64,000 bases of DNA. Origin: Acholoe squamosa (taxonomy: Eukaryota; Annelida; Polychaeta; Phyllodocida; Polynoidae). Under the pieces are notes generated by a model. That model ran no database searches and had not been told where the DNA came from. It saw only the letters and a program-made list of their open reading frames with translations. Positions within the stretch are counted from its first letter, which is position 1. Every line of letters begins with the position of its first letter. The position numbers and the translations under genes were made by a program. The DNA lies in assembly GCA_949317995.1 (NCBI GenBank), contig OX439035.1:81717959-81781958 (forward strand), in the 5' to 3' direction. This document shows positions 48,716 to 61,619 of this stretch, in pieces.

Positions 48716-50256
48716 ACTCGGGTTTCCACCAGTTATGTTTTTCACCTCACTCCAATCTCCACTCGTCGTTTATATTTCTCCTCAATCCCATCTCCGCTCG
48801 CGATGTGATTATATTCTTGGGGAATGATCTCATGCTAGCATCAAGTAGTAGAGCTTGTGTTTAAATTCCCTAGCCCATTTGGAAAGAAAACACAATTGGG
48901 TACTTCATCTCCAAGGGTTTTTATTGAATAGATATATATATATATGCCAATCCAAGGTCGAATACAATTCAGACTCCAACACCGATTTCACATTTCAATT
49001 TAGAATTCCTAAACATACGCCTTAAACAGGAAGAGTTTCCGTCAGTTAAATCCAATCGATATCAAAGTCAATGGTGTCAATATTTATAAACCTCAAATAA
49101 TAATACCACCACATTTTATCAATAACGTCATATACCCAATCTCGGGTATGAATAGTTTCCATCGTGGTTGAAGGAGCAGAGTGTCACACAATTACAAACC
49201 ATTACAATTTCTCATCCTCATTCCAAAGTTCCAATGCGAGGGTATTTTTCCAAACACAAATTCACCAATAATGTTAAATGCCTAAACCCTATTATAAATG
49301 TCTATCACCATACACAATCACAAGTGGTGTGTACTTTTGAATTCCATCATGGCATAACTCCAGGCTAAATCAATAATCACAAAAGGTTATCACAATACAC
49401 AATCACAAACTGTTGGTGTCTTAGAATTCCATCATGGCATAACTCCAAGTTAAATCAATAACTCCATGGTGAGATGTTCAAGTGAGCATTGAGAATACAA
49501 CAATGAGTAGTGAAACCAAATGAAAGTTAAACAAATCTAAGTCCTTCTGATGTGTGGTTCCTCTATGTATGTAACAAGCAAATCCCTAGGTTGTATGTCT
49601 AGATCTCCAATTGAATGAAGTTAGGAACCCAGAGAGCACTCCAACAGTGGCCAAAGGTCCAGTAAATACTATTCAGAATTTCAATTGATTCCTACTTGTG
49701 GACTGTCGAATATAAATCTCTTCCCCTATGATTCCAGGACAGACCGTGAATCCCTTCCTTTTGTACACAGTCTGCACCCCACCTCTACAGTTCCAGCCTT
49801 ATATACTCCCAGACTGCCGGTGGTTCTTGTCTTTTCCATCCGACACCCTTTGGACTTTAGCCTGGTGGTACTCTAACAGATCACTCATAGAGGACACACC
49901 CATCCACTCATAAGGACATAATCTCTACTGCTGCCACCGGGACCCCCAGGATCTACATGGGCAAAGTCCAAAACAATGACTCAGCCTTCATAACATGCCG
50001 CGCCCACTCTAAACTTCATGTGACTGAGGACTTATAGTGACATTCTTTGACTGTTCCCAGTGATATATCGCATTCAAAGGTTTTCTTTCTTTAGATCATA
50101 CTTTATAGTAAACTTTCATGTATGCTACGGGGATATATCTAGTATGAAGGAAGCCCCGCGTCTTTATAATATTATTTCCAGAATTACTATTGTAACTCCC
50201 CAAACAATAGTGGTCAACTTGTCGCTCTTCTCAATTCCCTATAACTCAGGAGTATA
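48716..50256 (-). mobile_element. LTR-like repeat P, copy 2, inside the second Gypsy fossil
   Basis: Matches 36390-37870 block by block, from ctcgggtttccaccagttat at the left to caattccctataactca at the right. It has the same reverse-strand AATAAA and TATA-like positions. The insertion may start further left (about 48555), since gttggggttt words there recur beside copy 1. Fossil. Confidence 0.55.
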
Positions 50257-52899
50257 TCAAGTGGAAGTGTGTTCTCCAAGCTAGATGCTAATTCTGGCTT
50301 CCACCAAGTGTTACTGACTGATGAAAGTGCCAAACTAACTTTGTTCATAACACCTTTTGGTCAATACATGTTCAGGCGCTTACCATACAGAATCTCATCC
50401 GCACCTGAGCACTTCCAAAAGAGAATGTACAAAGAACTGACAGGTCTACAGGGAGTGTTATGTTACATGGACAATATCCTCGTGATTGGCAAAGACAAAC
50501 AAGAGCACGATGAGCACCTTACTAAAGTGCTGAACTGACTGCAAGACAGCAGGATCACTTTGAACAGGTACAAGTGTGTCTTTGCCTAAACAAACTACAC
50601 TACCTTGGTCAAGTGATAGATGCAGACGGCATCAAGAAAGACCCAGCAAAGGTGAAAGCGATCATTGACTTCCTTGAGCCCAAAGACGTCACAGATGTCA
50701 GACGATTCGTCGGCATGGTCAATCAACAAAAGTTCCTCGAAAATCTCACAGAAGTAACTAAACCTATCAGAGATCTCCTTAAAAAGGACTCAGAATGGAC
50801 GTGGGATCTCCCACAAAATGCAGCGTTTGACAAACTGAAGCAAATGCTAGCTTCCGACGAAGCCCTTGCTTTATACGACCCAGAGAAAGACACAATCATT
50901 TCCTTAGATGCAAGTAGTTATGGTGTTGGGGCCATGATCAGACAAGGCCAGAAAGATGGGAATCTCAAGGCAGTTGCTTACACCAGTAGGTCGATGACAA
51001 AGACCGAGAGCAGATATGCACAAATCGAAAAGAAAGCATTGACAACTACATGGGCACTCGAACACTGGAGCGATCTCCTTATCGGCATGAAGTTCCATGT
51101 TGAAAGTGACCGCCAATCAGGATCCAGCAATTCAGACTCAGACTGATGAGGTTCGACTTCACAATCAGCCATGTGCCTGGTAAACATCTAACCATGGCAG
51201 ATGCTCTCTCATGAGCACCACATGAAGAGTCAAAAGAGGATCAACAAGCAGTGAATCTTCAACATGAGGTTGAGGCATATGTAAATGGTGCCTTCCAGCA
51301 TCAGATAAACGTCTAGATAAAATCCGCCAAGCACTTAAACAAGATGAGACTTTGAGCATTGTCATGCACCATGCATGGCCAGACGCTAGATGGGAAATAT
51401 CTGGTCCACTAGTTAAATACTGGACTGAAAGAGAAAAACCTCTCCCTACATGAAGGATTGCTACTACGTGGTAAACAAATCATTTTACCATCTTGTCTCA
51501 GAGTTGATGTCTTAAGAAAACTACATGATGGACACCAAGGACTGACTAAAACTAGAGCCAATGCAAGCTCATCAGTTTGGTGGCCCGGTATAACCAAAAA
51601 CATTGAGAAGGCGGTGAAAAATTGTGTCACTTGTGAGAAACACAGGAGAGAAAGGGTCGAACCTATGAAAGGAACCGAATTCCCTGAACGTCCCTGGTCA
51701 AAAGTGCCAGCCAAATTTTTCTTTCACAAAGGGCTGATGTACCTACTCCTCATTGACTATTACTCCAGAGACATTGAGGTATGTCAGGTAACCAAAATTG
51801 TTGATAAATCTGAGACAGTCGCCAAAATGAAAAGAATGTTCTTCCATCAAGGCATCCCTGATGTTCTCTTTAGTGACAATAGACCACAGTTCCCATCAGC
51901 TGAGTTTAAACGCTTCGCAGATCAATACCATTTTGAAAATCTAACATCATCTCCAAGATACCCCCAGTCAAACGGTAGGGAGAATTGTTCAGACAATGAA
52001 GTCAATCTTAAACAAGGCAGACGACGAATACCTTGGACTTCTCTCATACTCCTTATCGGGAATACTCCACTACAGAATGGATTCTCCCCAGCTCAGCTTA
52101 ACATCGGGCGTAAGCTGAAAACCAGAGTTACGGTTCACCCAGATGAACTGAAACCCCGTACTTCTGACGCCGACCTTGTCAGGAGGAGAGAGAGAGACTA
52201 TAGGAAACAAATGCGTATTAACTACTATTGTCGCCACAGAGCTACTGAAGCCAACGAACTATCGCCTGGGGACAGAGCATGCCTTCCAGACCAACCCCAC
52301 CAAAGCCAACAAAACAAATAGACCCAGGAGAAAAACAAGAAACAACACCACCAAGGACACAAACAACATCCACAACGACCAGGACACCACAAAACTGACC
52401 ACACTTCAGACCGATTTTGAAAATCTGATCATTGACAGTACCTCAGAAGCCACGAACCACACTGAGTAGGAGGACTACGACGACAAAACAACTCCCAAAA
52501 GCCAAAAATGACCGTCAATCACTATTTATGACAACACACATGCATTTGGGAATATGATCCAACTCACCAGCAATTGAAATAATGTCCAAAATCTCCAAAA
52601 CTCCCTCCATCGATGAAAGATGATCCCCATCGTCGTCCATACTTCCACACGGACTTCCCCCATCGTTTGTGACGTCACAACCGGGGCACCCCAATTGTGA
52701 CGTCACAATCACTATGGTAACGTCCATTTGTTACCCCTCGCTATAGAAAGCCACTCGACATTCACACAACATCAGATAACACAGAATTAACATGGAAACA
52801 ACATTTAACACTCGCCAAAACCTAAATCTTACGACAAAATGATGTCTGAGAAACCAGAGAAAGAGAAGAAGAGCACCAATAAGGCCTCTATGTTGAATT

Positions 52900-54270
52900 A
52901 AGAACAGTGCAGGTGGTGCCCTAAGTACATAAAACAAACTGACGCTTCCATTTCAAGAAATCTAAAGGAGGAACACTCTGGAATTACCAAAACCATTGGC
53001 GAAATAACCAAAACCACTTGTAAGTACAATTGTCCCCTATTTCCATGTTCCAAAAAATTTAGTACATGGAGTAACTTAGTAAGACATCAAAAATTATTCC
53101 ACAAAATGACACATCCTCTTATGACAAAACCAACTCTTGGCAAAGTAGTCACCAAAACTCAAACTGACATAAGAGACTTTTCCAAAGTAAAATTCAGGGT
53201 TGTATATTTGGATAAACCCTCTCTTCCAGGCCCACCGGCTGCACTGGGTACCTCATCCAAGATCAACCCAACACCAAAACCAAAAGCATCCTCTATGCCA
53301 TCTACTGAAAAGTCGGTGAACCACGCTGAATCTCCAAAACAGTGTAAGGAATCTCCAAAACATGCCAACACTCCACTCCATTATTACCAGTAAAAAACGC
53401 CCAGACACTGCCAAACCCATCATGGATATTACCATGTCCCCCGAAACATCAAAACCTGTTCAAGTGCCAACAACCAAAACCACAAAACAACAACTATTTG
53501 GATCAGACTGCCCGACTTCATCTTCATCATCATCAGACTCTGACAGCGATGGAGAGTGCTCCACCAACACTTCTAGTTCTGTGGCGCCCTCTTGTGTGTA
53601 ATCCTTAAAACTAAAGTATTGCCACACTTCTACTTTAATACAAGGCTTAAAATGAGTTGAATCTACTTGTCTCTATTAATAAGTTTTACAAGAGTTTCCC
53701 GTATGTCCAGATGCCAAAAGTAGATCCTTCTGGATCCATACCTGCCGAAATGTCTGCTGGTGGAAGTGGAGGTACCCCACCCTCTGTTCCTCCACCAAAA
53801 CCAGAAACGAAAAAGGAACCACCTGAAGCACCGAAAGACAAAATTGTCATTCGTTGTGGTAGGGCGGAGACCTGGTTTGATGATATCAAACCAGGAAAAG
53901 CTGAAGTCCAGAGCACCATTTACCATGCGTGGGAATGACTTCAACGTCAGAGAGCCATTACATTCCATCAGGGAATGATTAATGACACCTTGATGTGTTT
54001 CCGAGAACTGCACCAAGCTGAAAAGGATCGTGTGGAGAAAATGGTCAAAGATGATGTAAAATATCAGGAGGACCTCGCTTAGAAGGCGCAGAAAAGTTCA
54101 GAGTGCGCTGTCCATGTCCTAAAGAAAAAACTGGAAGACGAAGAGATGAAAAATATTAAACTGCATAGTAAATTTATGACAGTTTTCATCATCGATCTGG
54201 ATGAATGGGATGGTAGCAAAGAGCATGCCTTGCGGTTAATCAAGGAAAAGTATGGTAAAAAGTAACTGCA
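52900..54270 (+). mobile_element. C2H2-finger and coiled-coil coding debris, fossil of uncertain family
   Basis: A C2H2 finger (CKYNCPLFPC ... SNLVRHQKLFH) near 53020-53100 is followed by Pro/Lys/Ser-rich sequence and a Ser/Asp run (53520-53560). Next comes a Gly/Pro-rich stretch and charged helical sequence (to 54265). This resembles retroelement gag-type proteins more than a conserved host protein, but I do not recognise it. It lies directly right of the second Gypsy fossil. Broken, with several breaks. Confidence 0.35.
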
Positions 54271-54792
54271 GCATTGTATGTTAAGATTCTTATATTAGAA
54301 TCTGAGTAATGTATTTAACTAGGTATTGAACTTACCCGAATACATCGCATCTTAGTATAAACTTCTATAAGTTAATGGCAAATGTTCCTGAGATCCTGAT
54401 CCTGACCTGGATGTATTTCACCTCTCCAGTGATTGATTAATTTGTTGATTCGGAATATGGGATAGAGTATCCGAACAAGATATAAACATTTCACATCCAT
54501 CTGGATATTCCTGTACACCTGGAAATATTTTTTCATATATACTGTGGACGATTTAAGATACTGTCAATGAACCATTACAAGTGGGTGAAATGATAAACAC
54601 TGAATCCAGAGAAGTTCATTAAATCCTCTTTATTGCTCAGCTGACATGAGTGTTCATACAGGTGGTAACAATGATACACTCGCCAGTGTCCAAGCTCTGC
54701 TCCTGAGCCTGTGGCTCAACCTGTCGTATGTTCTAGGTGTAAGGTGTAGGTATGGAGAGATGATGTGAGCTGCTCCTGTGGTTTATTATATA

Positions 54793-55020
54793 CCCAGTGA
54801 GCAGCTGTGTGTTGCAATACAGATGTTGCAATCTGCATTGCGCAAGGCAGCGAACAGCTCACTGGTTGCAACTGAAGTGATCTGGTATGATCCAGTTGGA
54901 TCCAACTGGATCTGGTATGATCTGGTATATTGCAAAATCTCCAGTGGGATGGTGTTTAGGAACAATGTTATTTGTATACTCCAGTGTGGTCGTTTGGGGT
55001 AATCCACGGGTCCCACTGGG
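54793..55020. mobile_element. Candidate MITE G (CCCAGTG termini, TTGCAA and GATC words)
   Basis: cccagtgagcagc faces gtcccactggg in inverse. Between them are ttgcaa (54813-54840, 54870, 54932) and tggatc/gatctgg/gatcca words (54880-54925). Length 228 bp. The target site is not clear, so the boundaries are tentative. The terminus resembles elements D and E. Confidence 0.45.
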
Positions 55021-55559
55021 GGAGACAAGGTTTGTTATTGTTCACTAACGAGCAGTCTCTGCTTATAATTGAGTAAAGGCGGGGGGTTAATTGTAGGCTT
55101 GTGGGCAGAGCTAATGCCTGTGTAGCAAAGAAATTAATAAAGATGTAAAATAATGATAATACCCCCTGAGTCTGTACATTATTGACATTTTCTTAAAATT
55201 TACAAAACTTGGTAATGAAATACCTTTTCCTGCAAGACCCCTACATCTCCTCCTTTAATGGCACTACAAATTCATTAAGTAATTCTGCCTCTTATGTATA
55301 AAATTTCCATCCTTTTTTAAACTTATTCGCACGACCAAAATGACTGAAAGTGTGGTGCCCCAGGGTGTCTCCTTATAACTCGCTTTTCAAGTTAATGAAT
55401 GAGCCCTGGATTGGGGACTACTTTAATCACCCTGAATTGCTTCTGCCAGGTAAAGATTATTTACGGGGAAAAATTGATAATTTGTTTTAAAAAGATAACG
55501 CCACACAAAGAGCGCATCTAATTCATGGAACTAAGTATAGCTGGAGACATACATGTATA

Positions 55560-56215
55560 TACATTTGCAACCGATGAAAGGGATGGGGGTAATGGCAGAG
55601 ATCCAGGGGCCAAGGCGGGGTGGGGGTAGGGGGTCGAGACCTAGGAGGAATTGTACAAGAGACCTAGAACTGAGTGGGAGACACTGAAACAAGGGTGGGA
55701 GACCTAGGTGGAGCTATTCATGGGAGGGGGGGGGGGAGATGGCCCTGAAGGGGATGTGGTAAAAGTGTGGTCGTGGTGGAAGAGCTAAAGGGATCGACGA
55801 AAACCCTTGAAGAGGGATGGGATACTCTCGGGAACATGAGGCCCAGGAAGGGGTGGTAGTGTAGAGATGAAAGACTCTAGCGGGATGTGAACCTCGGAAG
55901 AGGGGTGTGAAACTATGGGAGAGAAGTGAGGGATAAATTCCCGGGGATGAATTATATGAAGACTGGGGGACAGGGGAAGATCCCAAAGGAGGGATGGTGC
56001 AACTTAGTTTGAACAATTAAGCGTCCCCGTTTAGGAGGGATTATAGACAATGTGGGTGGGGAGGGCCAGAGAGATGGGAAACCTCGGAAGGCGTGAGGGA
56101 TGGAAGAATCTAGCGGAGATGGAGGGGAGTGGGCAACCCTTACCAAGAGGCAGGGGACCTTGGAATGGGGATTGGAGACTCAGAGAGAAGGGTAAGTTAG
56201 GGCCACTATAACCCA
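55560..56215. repeat. Purine-rich, GGGAGAC-like degenerate repeat tract
   Basis: The plus strand is strongly purine-biased, with loosely repeating gggagacctag, gggatg and ggaagag words. The apparent ORFs on the minus strand here (Pro/Ser-rich) are products of this composition. It lies in the presumed intron before the endoglycoceramidase exon. Confidence 0.6.
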
Positions 56216-56297
56216 TAATGGTCTACATTTCTGTTAGTACATATGAGACACCTGTATGTCCTTGGACAATCTCATCATTTTCTCATTGATTTATAGG

Positions 56298-57431
56298 CAT
56301 AGCAGGAGCGCGCCACTTGATGCCAGCATACAAGATCAATACATGTATCAGGCAGGTAGACAAGGAGGGGATCATCTTCTTTGAACCCATGATCTACGGC
56401 CAAGCCACAAAGGACCTCATCCAGGGTTCTGGTTTTGATGAGGTCCCTGGAGGCTCTGCTTACCGCAACGTCAGTTCTTACAATTTCCACATGTACTGCT
56501 GGGCACTGGAGTTCATTGGAAGCAACCCCACAGATGACGCGAAAAGGAATGCAACAGAATACTGCCACAATATCCTCTTCCCTCAGTTTTTCGAGGCTCA
56601 AAAAGCAAACATGGCACGTTTTGGTGGATCTTCTATTCTTACAGAATTCGGCCTGTGTAAAGCCAGTGGTGACGAGATCAATGTTGAATGTAGAGTGTTC
56701 ATGGACCTGGCCGATGAGTACTTTGTGTCTTAGAATCAGTGGGACCTAAGTTGGCTTTATGGCCATTCTACGGCCAAGCCGCAAAGGACCTCATCCAGGG
56801 TTCTGGTTTTGATGAGGTCCCTGGAGGCTCTGCTTACCGCAACGTCAGTTCTTACAATTTCCACATGTACTGCTGGGCACTGGAGTTCATTGGAAGCAAC
56901 CCCACAGACGACACGAAAAGGAATGCAACAGAATACTACCACAATATCCTCTTCCCTCAATTTTTCGAGGCTCAAAAAGCAAACACGGCACGTTTTGGTG
57001 GACCTTCTATTCTTACAGAATTCGGCCTGTGTAAAGCCAGTGGTGACGAGATCAACGTTGAATGTAGAGTGTTCATGGACCTGGCCAATGAGTACTTTGT
57101 GTCTTAGAATCAGTGGGACCTAAGTTGGCTTTATGGCCATTCAGGGAGGCCGGTTAAGGACAGAGTAAAAGCCCATGTGAGGCCTTATGCCAGGGCAGTG
57201 GCTGGAGTACCCACCATCATAAACTTTGATGATGACACTCTGGACTTCCTCTTGGAATTTAAGCCAGATTCTTCTATAACAATGCCAACCGAAATTTTTG
57301 TTCCTTCTCTGCAATATGAGAATGGGTACGACGTCACAGTCAGCACTGGTCTAAACTACAAGGCGGAGGGTGACGTGCTGAAACCCCCAAGGCATGGATA
57401 TCATTATGTCCAGCGTGTCAATCAAGGCTAA
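56298..57431 (+). CDS. Endoglycoceramidase-like GH5 enzyme, 3' part, with internal tandem duplication
   Basis: After acceptor gatttatag (56297), coding starts in phase with IAGARHLMPAYKIN, then IRQVD, IIFFEPM, GSGFDEVPGGSAYRN, SSYNFHMYC and ILTEFGLC. The Glu of LTEFG is the GH5 nucleophile. The general-acid NEP segment would lie in exons further upstream, not in the window. A 374-bp segment (56395-56768) is repeated at 56769-57142 with about nine differences. Since 374 is not a multiple of three, the repeat breaks the frame. Both copies also carry TAG after EYFVS, where the same frame otherwise continues NQWDLSWLYGHS. The C-terminal beta domain runs to TAA at 57431 (IINFDDDTLDFLLEFKP ... HGYHYVQRVNQG), followed by AATAAA. 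Endoglycoceramidases cleave glycolipids to oligosaccharide and ceramide, typically as secreted or lysosomal enzymes. This is a pseudogene, or an intact gene with an assembly duplication and an unexplained stop. Confidence 0.75.
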
Positions 57432-59929
57432 ATAAACTAGGTTTGGTTCTGGCTTAAAGCAAACAACGTTGACATAAATAAAAGTGGTTGCTTTAATACA
57501 ACTTACGGTAGTCACCAACAATGTACATGTATACCCTTTTCTAGATATAATTTTTTAATAAAAACAACTCAATATTACGATATCTAGACAATCCTATTAG
57601 CTATGTCTTTTTAATGACATTAAGCCCATCGAATTCAGAATGTGGTTGTACATCCAAAAAGTAATGGAAGGAAACAACGATCATGAGCCATCTTTCCTGA
57701 TTTATTAATATTACATGTCTTGACATGAACAAAATTTGCAGTATGAGATTGGCACACCCACACGCCAACCTGATAGACCTATATACAACAGTGTGCACAA
57801 ATCCACGTGTGTGGATGACTGTGTGAAACAAAAACACCCAAATACAAAGTATATATACACTCGAGATTAATATACAGACACCTGTTCAAAATGTACACTT
57901 GTCGGTGTTGTGATCTCCAAGATAACCTGTTTTGTACATTTCTCAATTTCACATTTCCAAGATCAGAATCGCCGTTTTTCATGCTAAATGGATCCAAATG
58001 CTGGAGGTTAAGACGGTGGAAATAATTGGAGAGCCAGCTTAAAAACTTCTAATGACCAAAACATGGAATGTTCTATTTCCCCAACAAAAGGTGTTCGCAG
58101 AATTCGTGGTTAATACCACTATGGGATAATATACTACATGTTGTTTGATTAACGGTTCCCTTTCAAAAAGCGTATTCAAACTGATCCATCGCATAACACA
58201 GAACAAAAGCAGAATAGCACAATGGCATGGGGGTTTATCAATTGGAATAAAATAAATTCAATGTGTGATATATTGAATGCATTTTCTTAGGAACATGAAT
58301 AGTGGTACAATCTGGATAATTTGCTCGTACACTCTTATAATGTAATATATCATCAGGTGGTTATAAAAATAGTATCCATGATTAAGGTATTAAAGCAGGA
58401 CTAAGGCTTAGGTACACGACTTGTATTGTATAAATAGGTGAATGATACATTATGGTGTCATTTATCCAGTCCTCATTCATTCAAGAACTTCGATTTACTT
58501 ATTTGTTCAGTTTAGTCACAGATTTACTCTCATGCAAATCCCAGGTTCTTTTAAAATATTACGATTGAACATACATTCGCAACCTTCAGTCTAGCACAAA
58601 GTATTCGGTAATCAATCAATACAATACTTGTGGACAGCCAAAGAAGGTCTTATACATTGTAGTAGGAAAATACCATTCCAATTCAACCTGGAATATTATG
58701 TATAATTGAATGTTGCCAAATGGGGTTTGCCCTGTGAAAAACTAAGACAAAATATGTAAGTTTTTTTTTCTGTAGAGTAACAAAGTATTCTACCATTTCT
58801 ACCTTAGCATACCCAGCTATGAGACGTCATCGTGCTCTGAGGACCGAGTCTTTTTGGGACAGCAAAAACTTATAAGCCTTCAAATTACAGAGTAACGTCG
58901 CCGTGAAAATTTAACATTTTCTTTCTAATCATGGTCACGGTATACTGTACATTCCTATCTGAAGTCCTAGCATTGATCATTTGAATATTTTCAAATTTGA
59001 TGACATATTTTTGGCTTGTTAATTTGGTAAGACACAGGTACAGAATACGGTCTCTCCCAGCAACACACTATGATTATGTACAGCATTACGTACGTTCACA
59101 CTTGGAGACCACTTTGACACCAGTTACAAGCTCATAAATAACACCCCCATACACAATACAAGCTCATCATAAGGAAACAAGACAGGAGGAAACAACATAC
59201 AAGACATTTACTCCCTTTTTAGTCAGAGTACTTTAAAGCAATTTACACCCTCAAAATACTGGTGTATTAAGATATGGCTCATCAATATATAACTTAGTGT
59301 GTGCAGATACAATTCTGTAGTACCACTGGGTCAGAAGGAGTAGAATACTCCTCTTACACGGTGCGGCATTCTTTCTGTGGTTATACATTTTTTTTAATAT
59401 ATGTGTTAAGTGAGACAATGTCATCAATGTCATCACTGGTACATAAAGCTAAGCTTCCCATACTTTAACAAGCTCTAACCTTCCCAGTCAATCTCTTCAG
59501 TGAGCCTCACATCGAGATCTTTTACTCCCCGAAATACAGAACGATAACAAATACTAACTACAGTCAAAAATAGTTTTCATTTCAGATATGTCTTCATTGG
59601 TGAAGATCATTGAAACACACCTATATATACATACGAGTAGGCATTTGTATATACACCCTGTTGTCATCTGAACAGTTTAAGATATTTTTTGGTAGCACTG
59701 TACCTGCAACTTGCAACATGTCGTGGACGCTGTCTTTGATTTGGAGGTTCTCCTTTAGTGTTCTATGGAAAGTGACTATGTAACTACAAGGGATTCAGCT
59801 CTATTCTTGAGACAAGCACAGCTCGTCATAGCAGTCACGTCACTATGGGGGGAATTCCCTTCACTATGTGGTTGACTTCAGTAGTAATGGAAATCCCCCT
59901 CAATTGCACCGTCCGGCTCAGCAATAAGT
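57432..59929. other. Convergent 3' flanks of two genes
   Basis: AATAAA at 57432 and 57478 fits the polyadenylation of the plus-strand enzyme gene. The rest, up to the stop at 59930 of the minus-strand gene, is AT-rich without frames and is probably its long 3' UTR. AATAAA-complement words near 58250 are possible ends. No repeat copies recognised. Confidence 0.5.
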
Positions 59930-61566
59930 CTACTCCATCTTGGACATTTCAAACTTGGTGGTCATGATCTCCTCATCTGAGTCAAGCAAGCTAGGAATAG
60001 CCCTGTCAATGTGGAGTAGAAATGACGAATTACTATTATTTTCTACCTCTCGCTGTTTTCATTTCTGTTAGTTATATTTATATTTTCTCAACGCATTTAA
60101 AATATTTCAACATCTATTACTCTGGGTACCAACGGAACACTGTCTAACTGAATATCATAACAGTAATCACTAGTATAGCAGAACGAGGAATTTCAATACG
60201 TGCACTACCGGATTTCAATCTTATTCCTATCTCAGTATGAACTCGTCTTTTTTCTCAATGTTGGTGAAGTTTTCTTTTTCTTCTTTTGTATAGCACATGG
60301 ATTACCGACACAGTGAAATCCAAGGGCACATATAAAGTGCAAAAACACAAGAGTTAAAAAAAAGCATGAGTCAATGTCTTCCTTTTAGGCACAACCCGTT
60401 ACCAAAGGCAATAAAAAATTATAATACTCACGCATCTGTGACAGAGGCAGGAATATTCTCTTCGATCCATTTCAGATCGTCTTCCTGCAATTAAAGAGAA
60501 TGTACACAATCAGTCTGTAATCTAAAATACAATGGCTTTGTGTGTCAGAAGTGACTTGTGTTTTGTTCTACCCAGGCAGGTGGAAGCCATGCGAAACGAT
60601 GTCATGCTCTAGGGCAATCTGGTGTCAGAAACATCAGGTCGATTTTGTAGGGGATTATTTAAATGGAATATTTTGTTGGCGTTGGGAACCATACACTAGG
60701 GATTTATTTCCTTGCAATATAACGCAACCATGTACCAAACAACACAACTACCCATAGAGATATACAAGCTTTTCAATTATTTTCGGTTAAACTTGTTTAG
60801 TAACATCTAACTGTGATATTGAAAGTGTGCTTTTGTAACACATAAGGTCCAACAACCAATCCGATAGCAATGCTATCAGTATCAAAGCCTAAACATCATT
60901 TATGAAATGGTATTACTTGAGTGCTTTGTGTCTATGCCTACTGGTAAGGTTAAGCAAGTGTTTGCCTTAGTGGCCTGGGGGGGGGCATGCTTATTCAAAA
61001 CTCAATATTTACTGATTGATTATCTATATCAGTAAAATCAGTGAAAGAGAATCTGATATCCAGAACTATGTCCGTCAATACGTTTCCTTTTCTACTGGAT
61101 ATGGTTTTATTTTGGCGCCTTTATAAATGGCACTCAATATCATTATAATATGCATATATGCTTATCAGCTCAACAGTTAAGAAAAACAGAACTACTTCTA
61201 CCGTCAGGCTTTTATCATCCTTAGAGAGTATATCCTGCAAAGAATATCAAATTATTTTTAGACCCTGTGGAATATAGAAAATTTCTTGCCCATGAATGAT
61301 TTAACTGAGTAAAAATATCGGCGTTCTCTTATAATGGGTGCCCAACGGACGACCTGCAGTGCTCCAATGGGGTTTATAGCATTGGAGGGTAGGGTGTAAG
61401 TAAAATCTGGCATTGGGATAGTTGATATGAAACAGACAGGGTCTGATAGGTTAGGTACATCCCCTGCACTTACCACGCCCCCCCCCCCCCCATACTGCCT
61501 CATGTACCCAGCCACACCCACCCACTCACCCTGCACGAGGTGTCGGTGAATAGGTAAGAATGGCCA
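59930..61566 (-). CDS. Last four small exons of an unrecognised gene
   Basis: Exons on the minus strand: 61566-61530 (HSYLFTDTSCR), 61234-61202 (DILSKDDKSLT), 60484-60432 (EDDLKWIEENIPASVTD) and 60002-59930 (AIPSLLDSDEEIMTTKF, then EMSKME and TAG). Splice sites are agg|gtgagt, tttgcag|gat, acg|gtagaa, attgcag|gaa, gc|gtgagt and gacag|ggc. The phases agree at every join (0, 0, 2), so the last three exons are well supported. The first is less certain. The product ends in an acidic, hydrophilic tail and I do not recognise it. The gene continues beyond 61566, possibly past the window. Confidence 0.6.
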
Positions 61567-61619
61567 CTTAGGCAGGGGTGGGTGGAGCTAGCAGTGGCTG
61601 GCAGGGCAGTAGGAAGTAC

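Larger units (their letters stand above)
45930..52470 (+). mobile_element. Second Gypsy-like LTR retrotransposon, fossil with two insertions
   Basis: Parts in order: gag (45937-46534; LWKRKFEIYLRAIG, then FWFHLKRGASQTLESWV); nucleic-acid-binding and protease region (about 46540-47000, with LLGQPAIEKLGLI); reverse transcriptase in three stretches (about 47060-47214, 48365-48550, 50257-50760); RNase H (about 50860-51200); integrase with H2C2 and core (about 51430-52000); a polar tail to 52470. It belongs to a different Gypsy lineage from the first fossil. Insertions are element E (47215-48364) and the LTR-like repeat near 48716-50256. Several breaks. LTRs not recognised. Confidence 0.8.

Noticed and set aside
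55714-56216. Pro/Ser-rich minus-strand ORFs
   Set aside because: They arise from the purine-rich composition of the plus strand. No motif or splice signals.
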